NCBI GenBank assembly: GCA_937625935.1
Contig: OW569360.1
Span: 186,001-250,000 of the forward strand
DNA length: 64,000 nt
Direction of reading: 5' to 3'
From: Tetramitus jugosus
Taxonomy: Eukaryota; Heterolobosea; Eutetramitea; Acrasida; Vahlkampfiidae
Part shown: piece after piece, positions 9,927-19,636 of the stretch
Position numbering within the stretch: position 1 is the first letter of the stretch
Layout: the number at the start of each line of letters is the position of its first letter
Translations under genes and position numbers: made by a program
The notes under the pieces: model-generated
What the model saw: the letters and a program-made list of their open reading frames with translations, nothing else
Told to the model about the DNA's origin: nothing
The model's database searches: none

Positions 9927-12788
9927 ATGACAGAGAATCACTCTTCATCTTCCCTGTTTACCCTCTGGTTACCAACCTCTCAACACTCCAAATACACCTT
10001 TCCCATCTCCAGTTTCATGGAAAAGGAATTTGATGCCACTGCTTTTGTGACCAAATATAGAACACAGGTCGATTCATGGCAGACACTACAGATTGAATGC
10101 ACAGAACTATTGGCATTCCTACATGAACAAACCATATCACTCATTCATCAGGACTATCAATCCTTTATTGAATTCTCTGCTCATCTCAATCAAATGAGTC
10201 ATCAAGTGGACAATGTTCACATTCCATTGAACTCGATTCAACAACCATTGCATGTGTTTCATAGCTCTGTAGAACGTGTGTTGCACTCGATTCGAAACAA
10301 GTGTCATGTCATATCACGTGCACAACTCAAGAAGCACATTGCAAGTACACTGTTGCACTGTCATCACGTACTGCAACAAGTCATTGACTGTTTCAATCAT
10401 GATTTGAATAAGAGCAACAACAATAATACTGATCCATACCATGTAGTAGTGAATCATAATCGTAATAATAAGAATAATAGTGAACAAGAAGAAGAAGAAG
10501 AAGAACAACAACAACAGTGTATCAGAGTAGCGACACAGTTGCAATACTTGGATCAATTGTTGAATAATCATGTCAATCAATGCATGCAATCACTATTCAC
10601 ATCATCAACAAGTACAACCACTACACCATCAGACAATACCACGAATAATAATACTAATAATAATAATAACAACATGAATCAACAACAACAACAACAACAA
10701 CAAGATGAAAAGAATCATCATTTAAATGTTTTGAAATCCATGCATGAACAGTGTCTCACTCTCTTTCAATCCATTGATGATCAATTCATGAATTTTTTAG
10801 CATCCAAATTCGAATCCATGACTCAACAATACACAACTACTCCTACTACTACTATCACTACTACTACTAGTAACAACACGAGTAAGATCAATAAGACTAC
10901 TAGTTCGTCATCATCATCACTCATCCAGTTCATGAACTGTATTATATCATGTTATCATATCATGAATCGATATCATTCTCACTTGATTCAACACATTGAA
11001 CAATATTGGCTGAATGCACTGTGTGATAGTCTCTTTTCATCCTATAAATCATCATCATCATCAACAGCTAGTTCATCATCATCATCATCACTATTGTATG
11101 ATCGAATGCTATTGTTGTTGACTGATCGTAGCAAATGGTACATGATTATTGTAGAGTGTGGACAGTATGAACACATTTTGTTTTCTCTGTTGTTGCCCCG
11201 ATTGGTTCGTGAACTGAGTGCACTCAAGCACTTGTACGAATGCAGAGATCGTATCAAATTCCATGAACAGTATCACGAACAGACCATGTTTTTTCAGAAA
11301 TGGAAACAAGCCTATTCTACTACAGCTAGTAGCAGTGATGGCGATAATAATAACAATAATAATAACAATAATAATAACAATAACAATAATCATAATAGTA
11401 GCGGTACTAACAACAGTGAGTGGTCATACGAGTCAAAGTTTGATCAAATGATACAACCATTGAATCAAAAGTGGAATTTTCAAGTGTATTTTAAACTGTT
11501 GAAGCAGCACTTGTGTCGATTGTTTGTTCAGCAATTTATCATGGATTGGTCATCCTTGTCCTCATCTAATCAACAACAACAACAACAATTGAAGCAATCC
11601 TTTGTGTCCCATACAGTGTCAAACAAGACCAATCATGACGATGAATCAGAGGAGGAGGAGGATGACGATGAGTTTGTCGATGCAAATGAAAATCACAACA
11701 TGGCCACTCGTAGCAGCAACAGCAACAATACTGTGAAGCATTCGATAACCTATCGTTTCAAGTACACAATCTTTCATCAGTTCAATCAATTCATTATGAA
11801 CCAATTGTTTCATAAACAAGTGTTTATTGATCAATTGATGAGTTCATTCATGGAGTTGTTCATTGTCTTGTTGAATCAATTCAATCAACATATTCAATCT
11901 CAATTGTCTGTGATTGTACCATTGTCGGCATCCTCATCATCCGCTTCCATGGATATGAATATTCACTTGTGTCACACCTTCTGTGATATTCAATTGCTGT
12001 ACTTTAAACTGAAGCACTATTTACCAATCCGGATCAATGATGAACTCTTGTCGACTTATCACAAGAAGAATGATTCCCTCAAACAATTAGTGAGTCAATT
12101 GTTGGAAAATTTGTTGAATGACCGGTTGATTGGAAGCGGCAGTGTATCAGCACTACTAGCGCCAACAACATCTCCAACAACAACACCATTATCGATTCAA
12201 CACATTGTCCAGCGACATTTGATACAGAGTGTAAGTCAACAGTGCATTGAAGGATTGAAAAATTTAGGTAGTATCACAACTGCAATGAGAAGCAACAATA
12301 ACGCCGCACCGAGTAACTATGTGCCAGTGTTATTGAAACAATTGATTACATTTGTGAGAAAAACTCAGAACGAAGTACAGGCAACACGCCGAGTGCGACA
12401 CATTATCGATTTCAATGATACTCATAAGGACACGATTACCTTGCTTCCATGGAGCGTGGTTTCTAGTTGGATTAGAGAAATTTTAAATCAATTGTGTGAG
12501 GCATATTGGCTCAAGGCGTTGGATCATTTGAGAACAATGCAAAAGACTCAAGCGACAATGTTGAGACTTAAGTTGAAGAATTCATCAGTAACAACAGATT
12601 CTGTTGACAAAGAGTTGAACGAAATGATTGACCGGATGATTGATCAAATTCATGTTGATGTCCGTGAGCTGAATAACATTGTTGCTTCCTCATTCCTTGC
12701 CCCTGATGAATCGCAAACAATATGTCAATACCTTCAGAACTGCTCATCCTTCCAGAGACTGTTAAACTTTACGCGTTTGGATCTGTAA
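9927..12788 (+). CDS. COG2: Conserved oligomeric Golgi complex subunit 2 (COG2)
   Basis: The single-exon protein is 953 aa. Its first 130 residues carry the COG2 N-terminal signature: FDATAFVTKYR, a coiled-coil-forming heptad stretch with LIHQDYQSFIEFSAHLNQM, then a turn at VHIPLNSIQQPL. This helical region packs with COG3 and COG4 in lobe A of the tethering complex that returns glycosylation enzymes within the Golgi. The rest is helical and interrupted by very long Asn, Gln, Thr, Ser and Glu tracts, which is why it exceeds the roughly 740 aa of human COG2. The C-terminus (SSWIREILNQLCEAYWLKALDHL onward) is again well ordered. A minute upstream ORF overlaps the start codon. Confidence 0.85.
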   Translation: MTENHSSSSLFTLWLPTSQHSKYTFPISSFMEKEFDATAFVTKYRTQVDSWQTLQIECTELLAFLHEQTISLIHQDYQSFIEFSAHLNQMSHQVDNVHIPLNSIQQPLHVFHSSVERVLHSIRNKCHVISRAQLKKHIASTLLHCHHVLQQVIDCFNHDLNKSNNNNTDPYHVVVNHNRNNKNNSEQEEEEEEQQQQCIRVATQLQYLDQLLNNHVNQCMQSLFTSSTSTTTTPSDNTTNNNTNNNNNNMNQQQQQQQQDEKNHHLNVLKSMHEQCLTLFQSIDDQFMNFLASKFESMTQQYTTTPTTTITTTTSNNTSKINKTTSSSSSSLIQFMNCIISCYHIMNRYHSHLIQHIEQYWLNALCDSLFSSYKSSSSSTASSSSSSSLLYDRMLLLLTDRSKWYMIIVECGQYEHILFSLLLPRLVRELSALKHLYECRDRIKFHEQYHEQTMFFQKWKQAYSTTASSSDGDNNNNNNNNNNNNNNNHNSSGTNNSEWSYESKFDQMIQPLNQKWNFQVYFKLLKQHLCRLFVQQFIMDWSSLSSSNQQQQQQLKQSFVSHTVSNKTNHDDESEEEEDDDEFVDANENHNMATRSSNSNNTVKHSITYRFKYTIFHQFNQFIMNQLFHKQVFIDQLMSSFMELFIVLLNQFNQHIQSQLSVIVPLSASSSSASMDMNIHLCHTFCDIQLLYFKLKHYLPIRINDELLSTYHKKNDSLKQLVSQLLENLLNDRLIGSGSVSALLAPTTSPTTTPLSIQHIVQRHLIQSVSQQCIEGLKNLGSITTAMRSNNNAAPSNYVPVLLKQLITFVRKTQNEVQATRRVRHIIDFNDTHKDTITLLPWSVVSSWIREILNQLCEAYWLKALDHLRTMQKTQATMLRLKLKNSSVTTDSVDKELNEMIDRMIDQIHVDVRELNNIVASSFLAPDESQTICQYLQNCSSFQRLLNFTRLDL

Positions 12789-12982
12789 TAATATTCTCAT
12801 TCGGTCTGTTCGTGCTTGAGCGAAAATCACCCAGGGAAGACAATTGCTACTATCTGCCTGAAGGGAATGGAATAAAAGTGTGATATGGCTTGTTAATGGT
12901 CGTTGAGATAGAACACAAAAATTTATTGAAGAGATTGGTTGACAAAAACTTTTAGTCCTAGAAAAACAGACCAATCGTCGTC

Positions 12983-13819
12983 ATGAGCACAGCAGTAGCT
13001 CGAGATGTTTCCCTCTCAATGCTTATGAATGTGAAGCAATCAATCCAGAAAAACTCCCAAAAAATAGTCAAGGTCCAGCACCACTTCAATATTGTAGACA
13101 ATCTGGATTATTCTAAATTGATGCGAGGTCATTCAATTACGGTACAAGATTACGAAGAGACATTTTATGACACGAAAAAGAACGATCTTATGAAACGGAG
13201 CATATGGTGCAAAAAAGTTCTTGCAGGCAAGAAAACATGGTACATTATCAAGTTTAGTGTGAAAAAAGAAGGGCCTCTATGCTACATCGAAGTGAGAGTT
13301 GAAACAATGTCTGAAATGAAGGAGGTTGTTCTGACAATTGTTGATATGATTGACAAGAGCACATCTCATGATATGGCAACGAGGCTTGGAGATTCACTTC
13401 AGGAGTATTATTTCCCTGTGGTTCGATACACTCTTATCCCAAAGGCAACAGATTCCGAATACAAAATCACCATTGATAATATGATGTGTAAGGATACTTT
13501 TTACACGGTCTGTGCTGTTCAGACACAATGCACAATGGAACAAGTTGATGAATTCTCCAATCAAGTGAACACACAGCTACAATCCAAAATCAAGACTACT
13601 GGGCTCCCTGCTCTGAGCAAAATTGGCTTTTATTTACGTGAATTGCATCCATGTCTGTTTGGAGAACTCAAGCTCATATTTGGCACACATCCTTTTAACA
13701 CAGATGTTGTTTTTTTCGATATGGACGATGTGTATTCACTTGATAGAGCCAAAGCGAACCCAAAGTACAATGTCGAGGAGGCTATTCGAGGATCTCACTC
13801 ACGCCATTGCGAAGAATAA
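12983..13819 (+). CDS. CYTH-like protein (thiamine-triphosphatase fold), catalytic signature degenerate
   Basis: The protein is 278 aa. ETFYDTKKNDLMKRSIWCKK followed by KKTWYIIKFSVK resembles the YYDT, LMxxxxWLRxR and WELK blocks of CYTH/triphosphate-tunnel proteins such as thiamine triphosphatase. The defining N-terminal ExExK strand should be at SQKIVKVQHHFNI, where neither acidic residue is present; other acids expected in the tunnel are also hard to place. It could be a non-catalytic CYTH fold or a very diverged enzyme. The C-terminus (MDDVYSLDRAKANPKYNVEEAI) has no match I recognise. Single exon, no targeting signal. Family assignment is moderate; activity cannot be assumed. Confidence 0.55.
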   Translation: MSTAVARDVSLSMLMNVKQSIQKNSQKIVKVQHHFNIVDNLDYSKLMRGHSITVQDYEETFYDTKKNDLMKRSIWCKKVLAGKKTWYIIKFSVKKEGPLCYIEVRVETMSEMKEVVLTIVDMIDKSTSHDMATRLGDSLQEYYFPVVRYTLIPKATDSEYKITIDNMMCKDTFYTVCAVQTQCTMEQVDEFSNQVNTQLQSKIKTTGLPALSKIGFYLRELHPCLFGELKLIFGTHPFNTDVVFFDMDDVYSLDRAKANPKYNVEEAIRGSHSRHCEE

Positions 13820-14307
13820 ACCCTATTTCAATCACAATTTTCAGTGATGCTCCAACGGAATCGGGTCGCTATTCAACTTTAAAGAAGTAAATTTTTCTGT
13901 GCTCTCAGATACTACGAATTTGATATTCTTTCGATAACAATCTTTATTCAGCAGTTGAGTCTTCTTTTCTTAGTTCTAAGTGCCACGAGAGTGGCTTTCC
14001 AAAAAGTGGGAAAAACCACAGCCATTAGTCGCAACTGAAAGTGTTCCAGATAGTAAAAGGCGATCAGGAAATTACTGTTTTCAGAGACGCACGCTGTGTT
14101 GATGTTTGGTGCAATGTAGCAGCAACAAACCTGGTCGCTTTATGCGATTCTTCAATTGCTTTTTTTCTTTTTTCAATATGGGAGAAAAAGAGATGAAATG
14201 TAGCGTTGGTTCCAGTGTGTCATTGCGCCTTCACTGAATGGGTGGACAAACAAGCAATCCAACAGCTTTTGGATCCTATATTTCATTTATTGAGAGGAAT
14301 TCGACTG
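13820..14307. other. Convergent intergenic region, no gene recognised
   Basis: This 488-bp gap lies between the 3' ends of the CYTH-like gene (+) and the RRM-methyltransferase gene (-). It is long for a convergent junction in this window. It contains mixed-composition sequence without long ORFs and a T-rich run at 14160-14175 (seven T, C, six T) that would terminate a plus-strand Pol III transcript. I could not fit a tRNA, snRNA, SRP or RNase P signature upstream of it. Confidence 0.4.
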
Positions 14308-16912
14308 TTATGATCGGTGGCTGGGTGGCGTTCTTGATCCCTCGCGACGACTGTCTGCATATCGATCATACGGATGCTGTCTGTAGGGTGGTTGTTGATC
14401 ATATCTTCTTCTACCGCCGCCGTAGCTACGGTTATACGATGGTGGAGGTACACCTTGATAACGCCCATAGTTTGGTTCTGGTTGTAGTGGTTGATCTCTT
14501 CTGGAGTCAGGGTACGAAGGGTGATGAGGAGGTGCACCTCCACTATAGTAGGGTTCAGCTCTTCTACCATATCGATCACCACCGCCATGTTGTTCTTCAT
14601 TGTAATACTCTGGCTGACCGCCACTACCATAAGGAGGATAAGGTGCATTGGAACCGTAGTGTGAATCACGTGGTGGATACTGTGGTGGATTGTAATCTCC
14701 ATATCTGCCGCCTCCCTCATCTCTTCTTGCTCTCTTGTGTGGTCTATAGTACTCTCCATCATCTGCTGGATAGGATTGAGGTGGTTCATATGCACCACCG
14801 TGACCATATCGATGTGGCTCATCTGACTCGTATCGAGGTCGAGTATGTGGTGGATGCTGCTGCTGCTGCTGTTGTTGTGAATCCAGGTGCGGTTGCTGGT
14901 AGGGCTTCTTTGGTACAATACGATCCTCATCTCTCAACCGCTTCACTTCAAACTTCTTGAGGAACATGGCCGTGTTGATGTCTCTCACTTGAATCACCCG
15001 AGCTCTTTCCTCTCGACTCATATTGTCGAACAATGAAAGCTTTTGTTCAATGCTTTCCTTTTGCTGATCTGCAAAATACTTGGCTTGCTGTTCCACTTGT
15101 TCCATAAAGTCATCAGGCATGTCAGACAGTGCAATGAATGGAACTTTGGTGGAGAAGAGTGGACCGACATGTTGAAGCATCTTTGTGAGATAGGATTGAT
15201 CAATGCCTCGGAATCCAACACACACGGCATAGACTTCTGAACTGCTGCTCTTTGTGGTGACTGGTTTCGTAATGGTCACACTCTCAAACACACAATTCAA
15301 CAAGTACAGCATGGAGATGCTAATAGGTTCCAACAGTGTAAGGAATTTGATGATAAATGAACCACCAGTGCCCAGTATGCCCAGAGCTGCTGTAATCTCT
15401 GCAAATTTGAGAGAGGCAAGAATGTTTTCTTGATCGTAGGGATCATCAGACACTTTGACACCACCGTCTGCTGTTACAATCATTACTGGATGATTCTTAT
15501 CCAACTTGCTTTGATCACTTGTTGTCTTGCTAGTAGTAGCACACTTTTCAACAATCGTGTTCCACATGTGTTCAATATTTGTGCTGTTGGTAATGTCTCC
15601 AGTCTTGTCCACTCCGTACAACCAATGACTCTCCGTCTCTCGTACCATTCTCATATCATACAATGAATTTTCATCAGAGACGGACAATGAATTGGCAAAC
15701 CATTGCCAATCAATACTAGTACCATCACTCTTCTTACCATCACTACTACCATTACTACTACTACTACCACTACTGCTGCTGCTATTATACTCTGTCTTGA
15801 GAAAATGATTGAGAGCACAAATGAAACCACCTGGTGCTTCACACAAGTGCAATGAATTCAATTGTATTTTTTGTTGTTGCTGTGGTTCAGTTGTAGTAGT
15901 AGTAGTAGTAGCAGCAGCAGCATTATTGTTGTTGATGTGTGATGAATTTTGAAGAATGTGAGTCATCATGTGTGGAGTCGTCTTCAAGAATTCAAACATT
16001 TTGATCCATCCTCTCGTACACATCTCTGCATTGCACGCAATCTTCAATTCTTTGGGCACAGAGGCCACAGGATTCATCATGAACGCATGTCGATTCCACG
16101 CATCAAAATTCACTCCTTCGAATCGTGCCTTACTCTGATTCAAATCATTTCTAATTCTCAATAATTTCTCCTTGATCAACTCATCTCTCTTATTCACAAC
16201 AGTAGTAGTAGCAGTAGTAGCAGTAGCAGTACTATTATCGACATTGTTTGTTTCATCATCAATCTCATTACTTGTAGTAGTAGTAGCAGTAGTAGTAGCA
16301 GAAGTAGCAGAAGTAGTAGCAGGTGGTGAAGAAGCAAAGAATCGATCCAATGATGGCAGAGAGTATTCATTGTTGTTGTGAAAAGTGAATTTACATTTCA
16401 AGAGTTGCTCAGAGGAAGAAGCATCCTCTTCTGTCCATATGGGCTCTACATTGAAATTGGATCGAATACCTGATGCTGATGATGATGATGATGGATGATC
16501 ACGTGATGATTGATATTGTCTGGATTGACCAAGTGTAAGCCATTGAGCAGACAATGTAGTGGATTGAATGTGTGTATTGTTGACAAAGTGAAAGCATTGT
16601 TGTGCGTCCTTTTGTGTCATGAATCTGTTGTCAATAGCAACAACCTGTTGTGTGAGATCACCAGATCAACGCTAAACAAAAACATAAAAATTCGAACAGA
16701 ACTGTGACATGTACATACTCTACAACACATGAAGTATAGTTACTGTTGACAGTTGGTGCGGAACTGTCCATGAAAATTCGATGAATGATACCACATGATG
16801 ACACCAGTTCATACACTTGGCTCTCTGTTGTATTCTTTTGAAGATTAGAGATCTTGACTAGATGTCTACCCTTGTCTCTGCTCATTGATGAACTCTTGTG
16901 AATGTTGATCAA
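14308..16912 (-). CDS. RRM domain fused to cap 2'-O-methyltransferase (CMTR2/FtsJ family) with RG/Tyr-rich tail
   Basis: Two exons (16719-16912, 14308-16624) give an 836-aa protein. The 94-bp intron has a GTATGT donor and CAG acceptor. Residues about 15-100 form an RRM whose layout (SNLQKNTTESQVYELV, then CVVEFMTQKDAQQC, then LSAQWLTLGQSRQY) follows nuclear cap-binding protein CBP20 without gaps, but the RNP1 aromatics are replaced by Ser and Val. From about residue 215 follows an Adrift-type FtsJ methyltransferase: LHLCEAPGGFICALNHFLK (SAM site), YGVDKTGDI, IVTADGG (catalytic Asp), SFIIKFLTLLEP (catalytic Lys), closest to CMTR2. The last 150 residues are Arg/Gly/Tyr/Pro-rich, as in RNA-binding tails. 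Expected role: ribose methylation of the mRNA cap. The start could also be MSRDKG at 16885. Confidence 0.85.
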
Positions 16913-16969
16913 TCGTCACGCACTTGATAATTGTATCGATCAACAATTGTGTGTGTTTTTTTTTTCAGT

Positions 16970-16985
16970 GAGGTCGTTTTTTTTG
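16970..16985 (+). repeat. Left terminal inverted repeat of the Harbinger-type element
   Basis: GAGGTCGTTTTTTTTG, exact reverse complement of 20755-20770, preceded by the AGT target duplication. Confidence 0.85.
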
Positions 16986-17117
16986 TCACCACAACACATC
17001 ACAAAAAAAAGAAAAATTTGTTCTCACACATCCACCCACCAAAATATTTGAGACAAAATTGCTTCTACCACAAAGGTTGTTTCATTTTGCACAAATAAAA
17101 AAAAAATATACTTTATT

Positions 17118-18239
17118 TCAATTGTACAGTTTTTCACAGTCAATAACAGTGAATTCTGTTATAACATTGAAATCCTTGCTCCTCTCAACACATATCTCAT
17201 GCTCTCCTTCAACGTAGGACAATTTTACATCACCATCAACTATATCCTTTGCTTCAACCACGAGTTCATCAAATGAACTACACACAACTTTCCACTTTTT
17301 CTCATCATATCTTAGAAACAGACATTTCTTTTCCATTTCATTATCCACCTCACCGCAATCTCTCTTGATCAACTTTGTACAAAGTCCAATTAACGCTGCA
17401 TATTCCTTTGTGACATTCATCATTTCTCTTTGATTGCTGGCATAATTGATGTATGATTTGGCCTGTTCCGATGCAATATAGTTGTTTCTAACGATCGATT
17501 CTTCATATCTTTTGTTTCTATTCAATGACTGACTTGAGTCTATAATGTCGTCTGACAATTGTGATGCATCAGTGGCCATAGTCGTTGTACTATAACACAA
17601 CACATTTTCATCTTCGAGCAACATTACAAAGGCTTCGTCCAGCGAAGATTCTAATTCACAGTGCGCTCTCCATTGATCATGTGACCATGGTATGATCTCA
17701 CCCTCACCTTCCACTCCCAATGCATCCTTCAGGGTGTTTAACTCTTTGACTGGCTTTGGTAATTTCGTTGTTTCCTTACCACGTCCAAATATAGACTTCA
17801 ACCAAACAGAGTCAATTTCAGGCGGGAACAGAATATCCTGGATTTTGTTCTCTTTCGTCTTTGTACCTCTCCAGTTCAGAGTAGCGAGTGCAACGGCTTT
17901 GTTGTTGATCATCAATACAATTTCATCCCCAACATCAACATCATCTGTTTCATTGTTGATCGTCTTTCTCCATGAAGAAAAGGCAGATGATATCTTTTTC
18001 TTGTAATCACTGGCGTCTCTCTCAGGATATCCTTTTTTTATCATCTCTTCGCCAATTCGAAACGTATGATCCTTCACAACGGCTCTAATAGCGGCTTCAA
18101 CTTCCGAGTTGGTGTAATTGGGTCCTCTTTTTCTTTTTTCTTCTTGTGGAGACTGGATCGTTGATTGTCTTTTCGAAGAACTCTTAGATGGTGTGTTGTT
18201 CTTCTCCTTCGCTTTCTCCTTGGTCTTCCCTTTGGTCAT
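17118..18239 (-). CDS. Harbinger accessory protein, Myb/SANT-like, putative
   Basis: The protein is 373 aa, encoded within the transposon directly downstream of the transposase on the same strand. A Lys-rich, nuclear-signal-like leader (KGKTKEKAKEKN; KRKRG) precedes GPNYTNSEVEAAIRAVVKDH and KKISSAFSSWRKT, which I read as a helical SANT/Myb-like DNA-binding region because PIF/Harbinger elements normally carry such a second protein, needed for nuclear import of the transposase and recognition of the ends. The C-terminal 200 residues are acidic and unrecognised. Its ATG lies inside the 3' end of the transposase ORF (56-bp overlap, different frame), so it needs its own transcript, an alternative splice or re-initiation. 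No homopolymer tracts, unlike host genes nearby. Confidence 0.6.
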   Translation of the reverse strand: MTKGKTKEKAKEKNNTPSKSSSKRQSTIQSPQEEKRKRGPNYTNSEVEAAIRAVVKDHTFRIGEEMIKKGYPERDASDYKKKISSAFSSWRKTINNETDDVDVGDEIVLMINNKAVALATLNWRGTKTKENKIQDILFPPEIDSVWLKSIFGRGKETTKLPKPVKELNTLKDALGVEGEGEIIPWSHDQWRAHCELESSLDEAFVMLLEDENVLCYSTTTMATDASQLSDDIIDSSQSLNRNKRYEESIVRNNYIASEQAKSYINYASNQREMMNVTKEYAALIGLCTKLIKRDCGEVDNEMEKKCLFLRYDEKKWKVVCSSFDELVVEAKDIVDGDVKLSYVEGEHEICVERSKDFNVITEFTVIDCEKLYN

Positions 18240-19563
18240 CTGTTGTTGTTATAGTTGTTAGAAGAGGTGTTGTTGTTGTTTGATTTTCACAAACTCGGGA
18301 GAACTTTTGTCGGAGGTGCTCATCAAAATTCGAAACAGATTCGGGGGTCCGAATCGGATGTTGTTGTAAAAATCGATTCGTCAGACAGGCACAAACCATT
18401 GCTACAACTGGTAATAGTGCGATATTATAGCGGAACCGGGATGCTAAAATCTCATATCGCTTGATAAATCCGATTGTGCACTCGACAATGACGCGTTCAA
18501 CTTTTTGGAAATGTTGAAGGGCATCGTCCTCCTTCAAATCATCAGGTGTCACCAATGACAACCCAAGATTCTTTGAGCGAAATCCTCCATCAGCACAAAG
18601 TTTTTTTCCTTCTGGCAACAGAGATATAACGTTGGATAATGAAAAGATTAGTTGATCATTGGATGCGCCACGATAACCAACAGACATGTGAATAATATTA
18701 CCACATCGGTCAACAGTGATTTGACCAATGATGGCATGACCCTTATCTTTCCGATAATACCGACTTTGGTCATACCTTGTTCGACCAATCTTGAAATGTG
18801 AGTGATCCACAGATCCCACTGTGTCAAGAAGGGGATGCGGACTGTTCCAACTCTGTGGAATTGTAATGTTGTCCTTTTCAGTAACAAAAATAGCCATGAG
18901 TACATGACGGAAATCGTTACTTATAGCTGCTTTGGAGTAACCAAAGTTAACTTCAATGACTGAAAGTTTACAAGATTGCCTAAGGATCATTAGGCAAGCT
19001 AGTAGTCGATTGGCAGGTGATAGTCTGTTAGTATATGGTTTCTTTCTCTTGGATTGAATGGACTGTGATAAAAAATGAGCATTTTTTGGTGCCATTATTT
19101 TCTCTCTTGTTCGAGTCAGAAGGTCCAAGAAGTCCTGGTGAGACATGCCAGTGTATGGAACAAATTGCTCTGGTGTTTTGCTCAAAATGGCATAGAAGTC
19201 ATTTCGATTGATTGATTTCTTTCTTTTTCTTAAGAAGGAATTACCTTTACCGATTCCTGGTAATGTTGCCTTTTGAAATAACTTCTTTACTTTATTGTTT
19301 GGATGCGGTAGTTGAATTAGAAGCGGTGGGGGTGATCTTGATAGAATGTTAAGAATGTAATTGGTATTTTTTGGTAGTGTTTGTTTGTGTTGTTGTAGTT
19401 GTTGAAGTATCTGTCGTAGATGTTTCATATCTTGTGATAATAAGTGAAGTTGTGATGATATAATTGTGTCAATATGAATGGGTTCGATGAATAAACAGTT
19501 TGATGTGAGTGGTGGTGGTGGTATGTGTATGAGTATCTTCTCCCATGTTGTTATGCTCTTCAT
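18184..19563 (-). CDS. PIF/Harbinger-type transposase (DDE_Tnp_4 family)
   Basis: The 459-aa protein has an N-terminal helical part, a helix-turn-helix (SPANRLLACLMILRQSCKL; EVNFGYSKAAISNDFRHVL) and a DDE domain: VGSVDHSHFKI (first Asp), the typical RYYRKDKGHAIIGQITVD strand, GYRGASNDQLIF, LCADGGFRSK (second Asp), and ERVIVECTIGFIKRYEIL (Glu). All three metal-binding residues are present and the frame is intact. It should cut and paste the element from 16970 to 20770. The C-terminus is a Thr/acidic tail that overlaps the start of the SANT-like ORF. The start is the first ATG (MKSITTWEK), 74 bp from the divergent third ORF. Confidence 0.9.
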   Translation of the reverse strand: MKSITTWEKILIHIPPPPLTSNCLFIEPIHIDTIISSQLHLLSQDMKHLRQILQQLQQHKQTLPKNTNYILNILSRSPPPLLIQLPHPNNKVKKLFQKATLPGIGKGNSFLRKRKKSINRNDFYAILSKTPEQFVPYTGMSHQDFLDLLTRTREKIMAPKNAHFLSQSIQSKRKKPYTNRLSPANRLLACLMILRQSCKLSVIEVNFGYSKAAISNDFRHVLMAIFVTEKDNITIPQSWNSPHPLLDTVGSVDHSHFKIGRTRYDQSRYYRKDKGHAIIGQITVDRCGNIIHMSVGYRGASNDQLIFSLSNVISLLPEGKKLCADGGFRSKNLGLSLVTPDDLKEDDALQHFQKVERVIVECTIGFIKRYEILASRFRYNIALLPVVAMVCACLTNRFLQQHPIRTPESVSNFDEHLRQKFSRVCENQTTTTPLLTTITTTDDQREDQGESEGEEQHTI

Positions 19564-19636
19564 TTTTTGATGGTCTTAATTTTTAGATTCTCCGTTGGAC
19601 GATCCAATTTCTCCGATTTCCGAGCAAAATCACAAA

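Noticed and set aside
16644-16714. Alternative splice of the RRM exon (GTACAT donor, upstream CAG acceptor)
   Set aside because: In frame but inserts extra residues into the RRM and uses a weaker donor; the GTATGT donor with the acceptor at 16625 gives a gap-free RRM.
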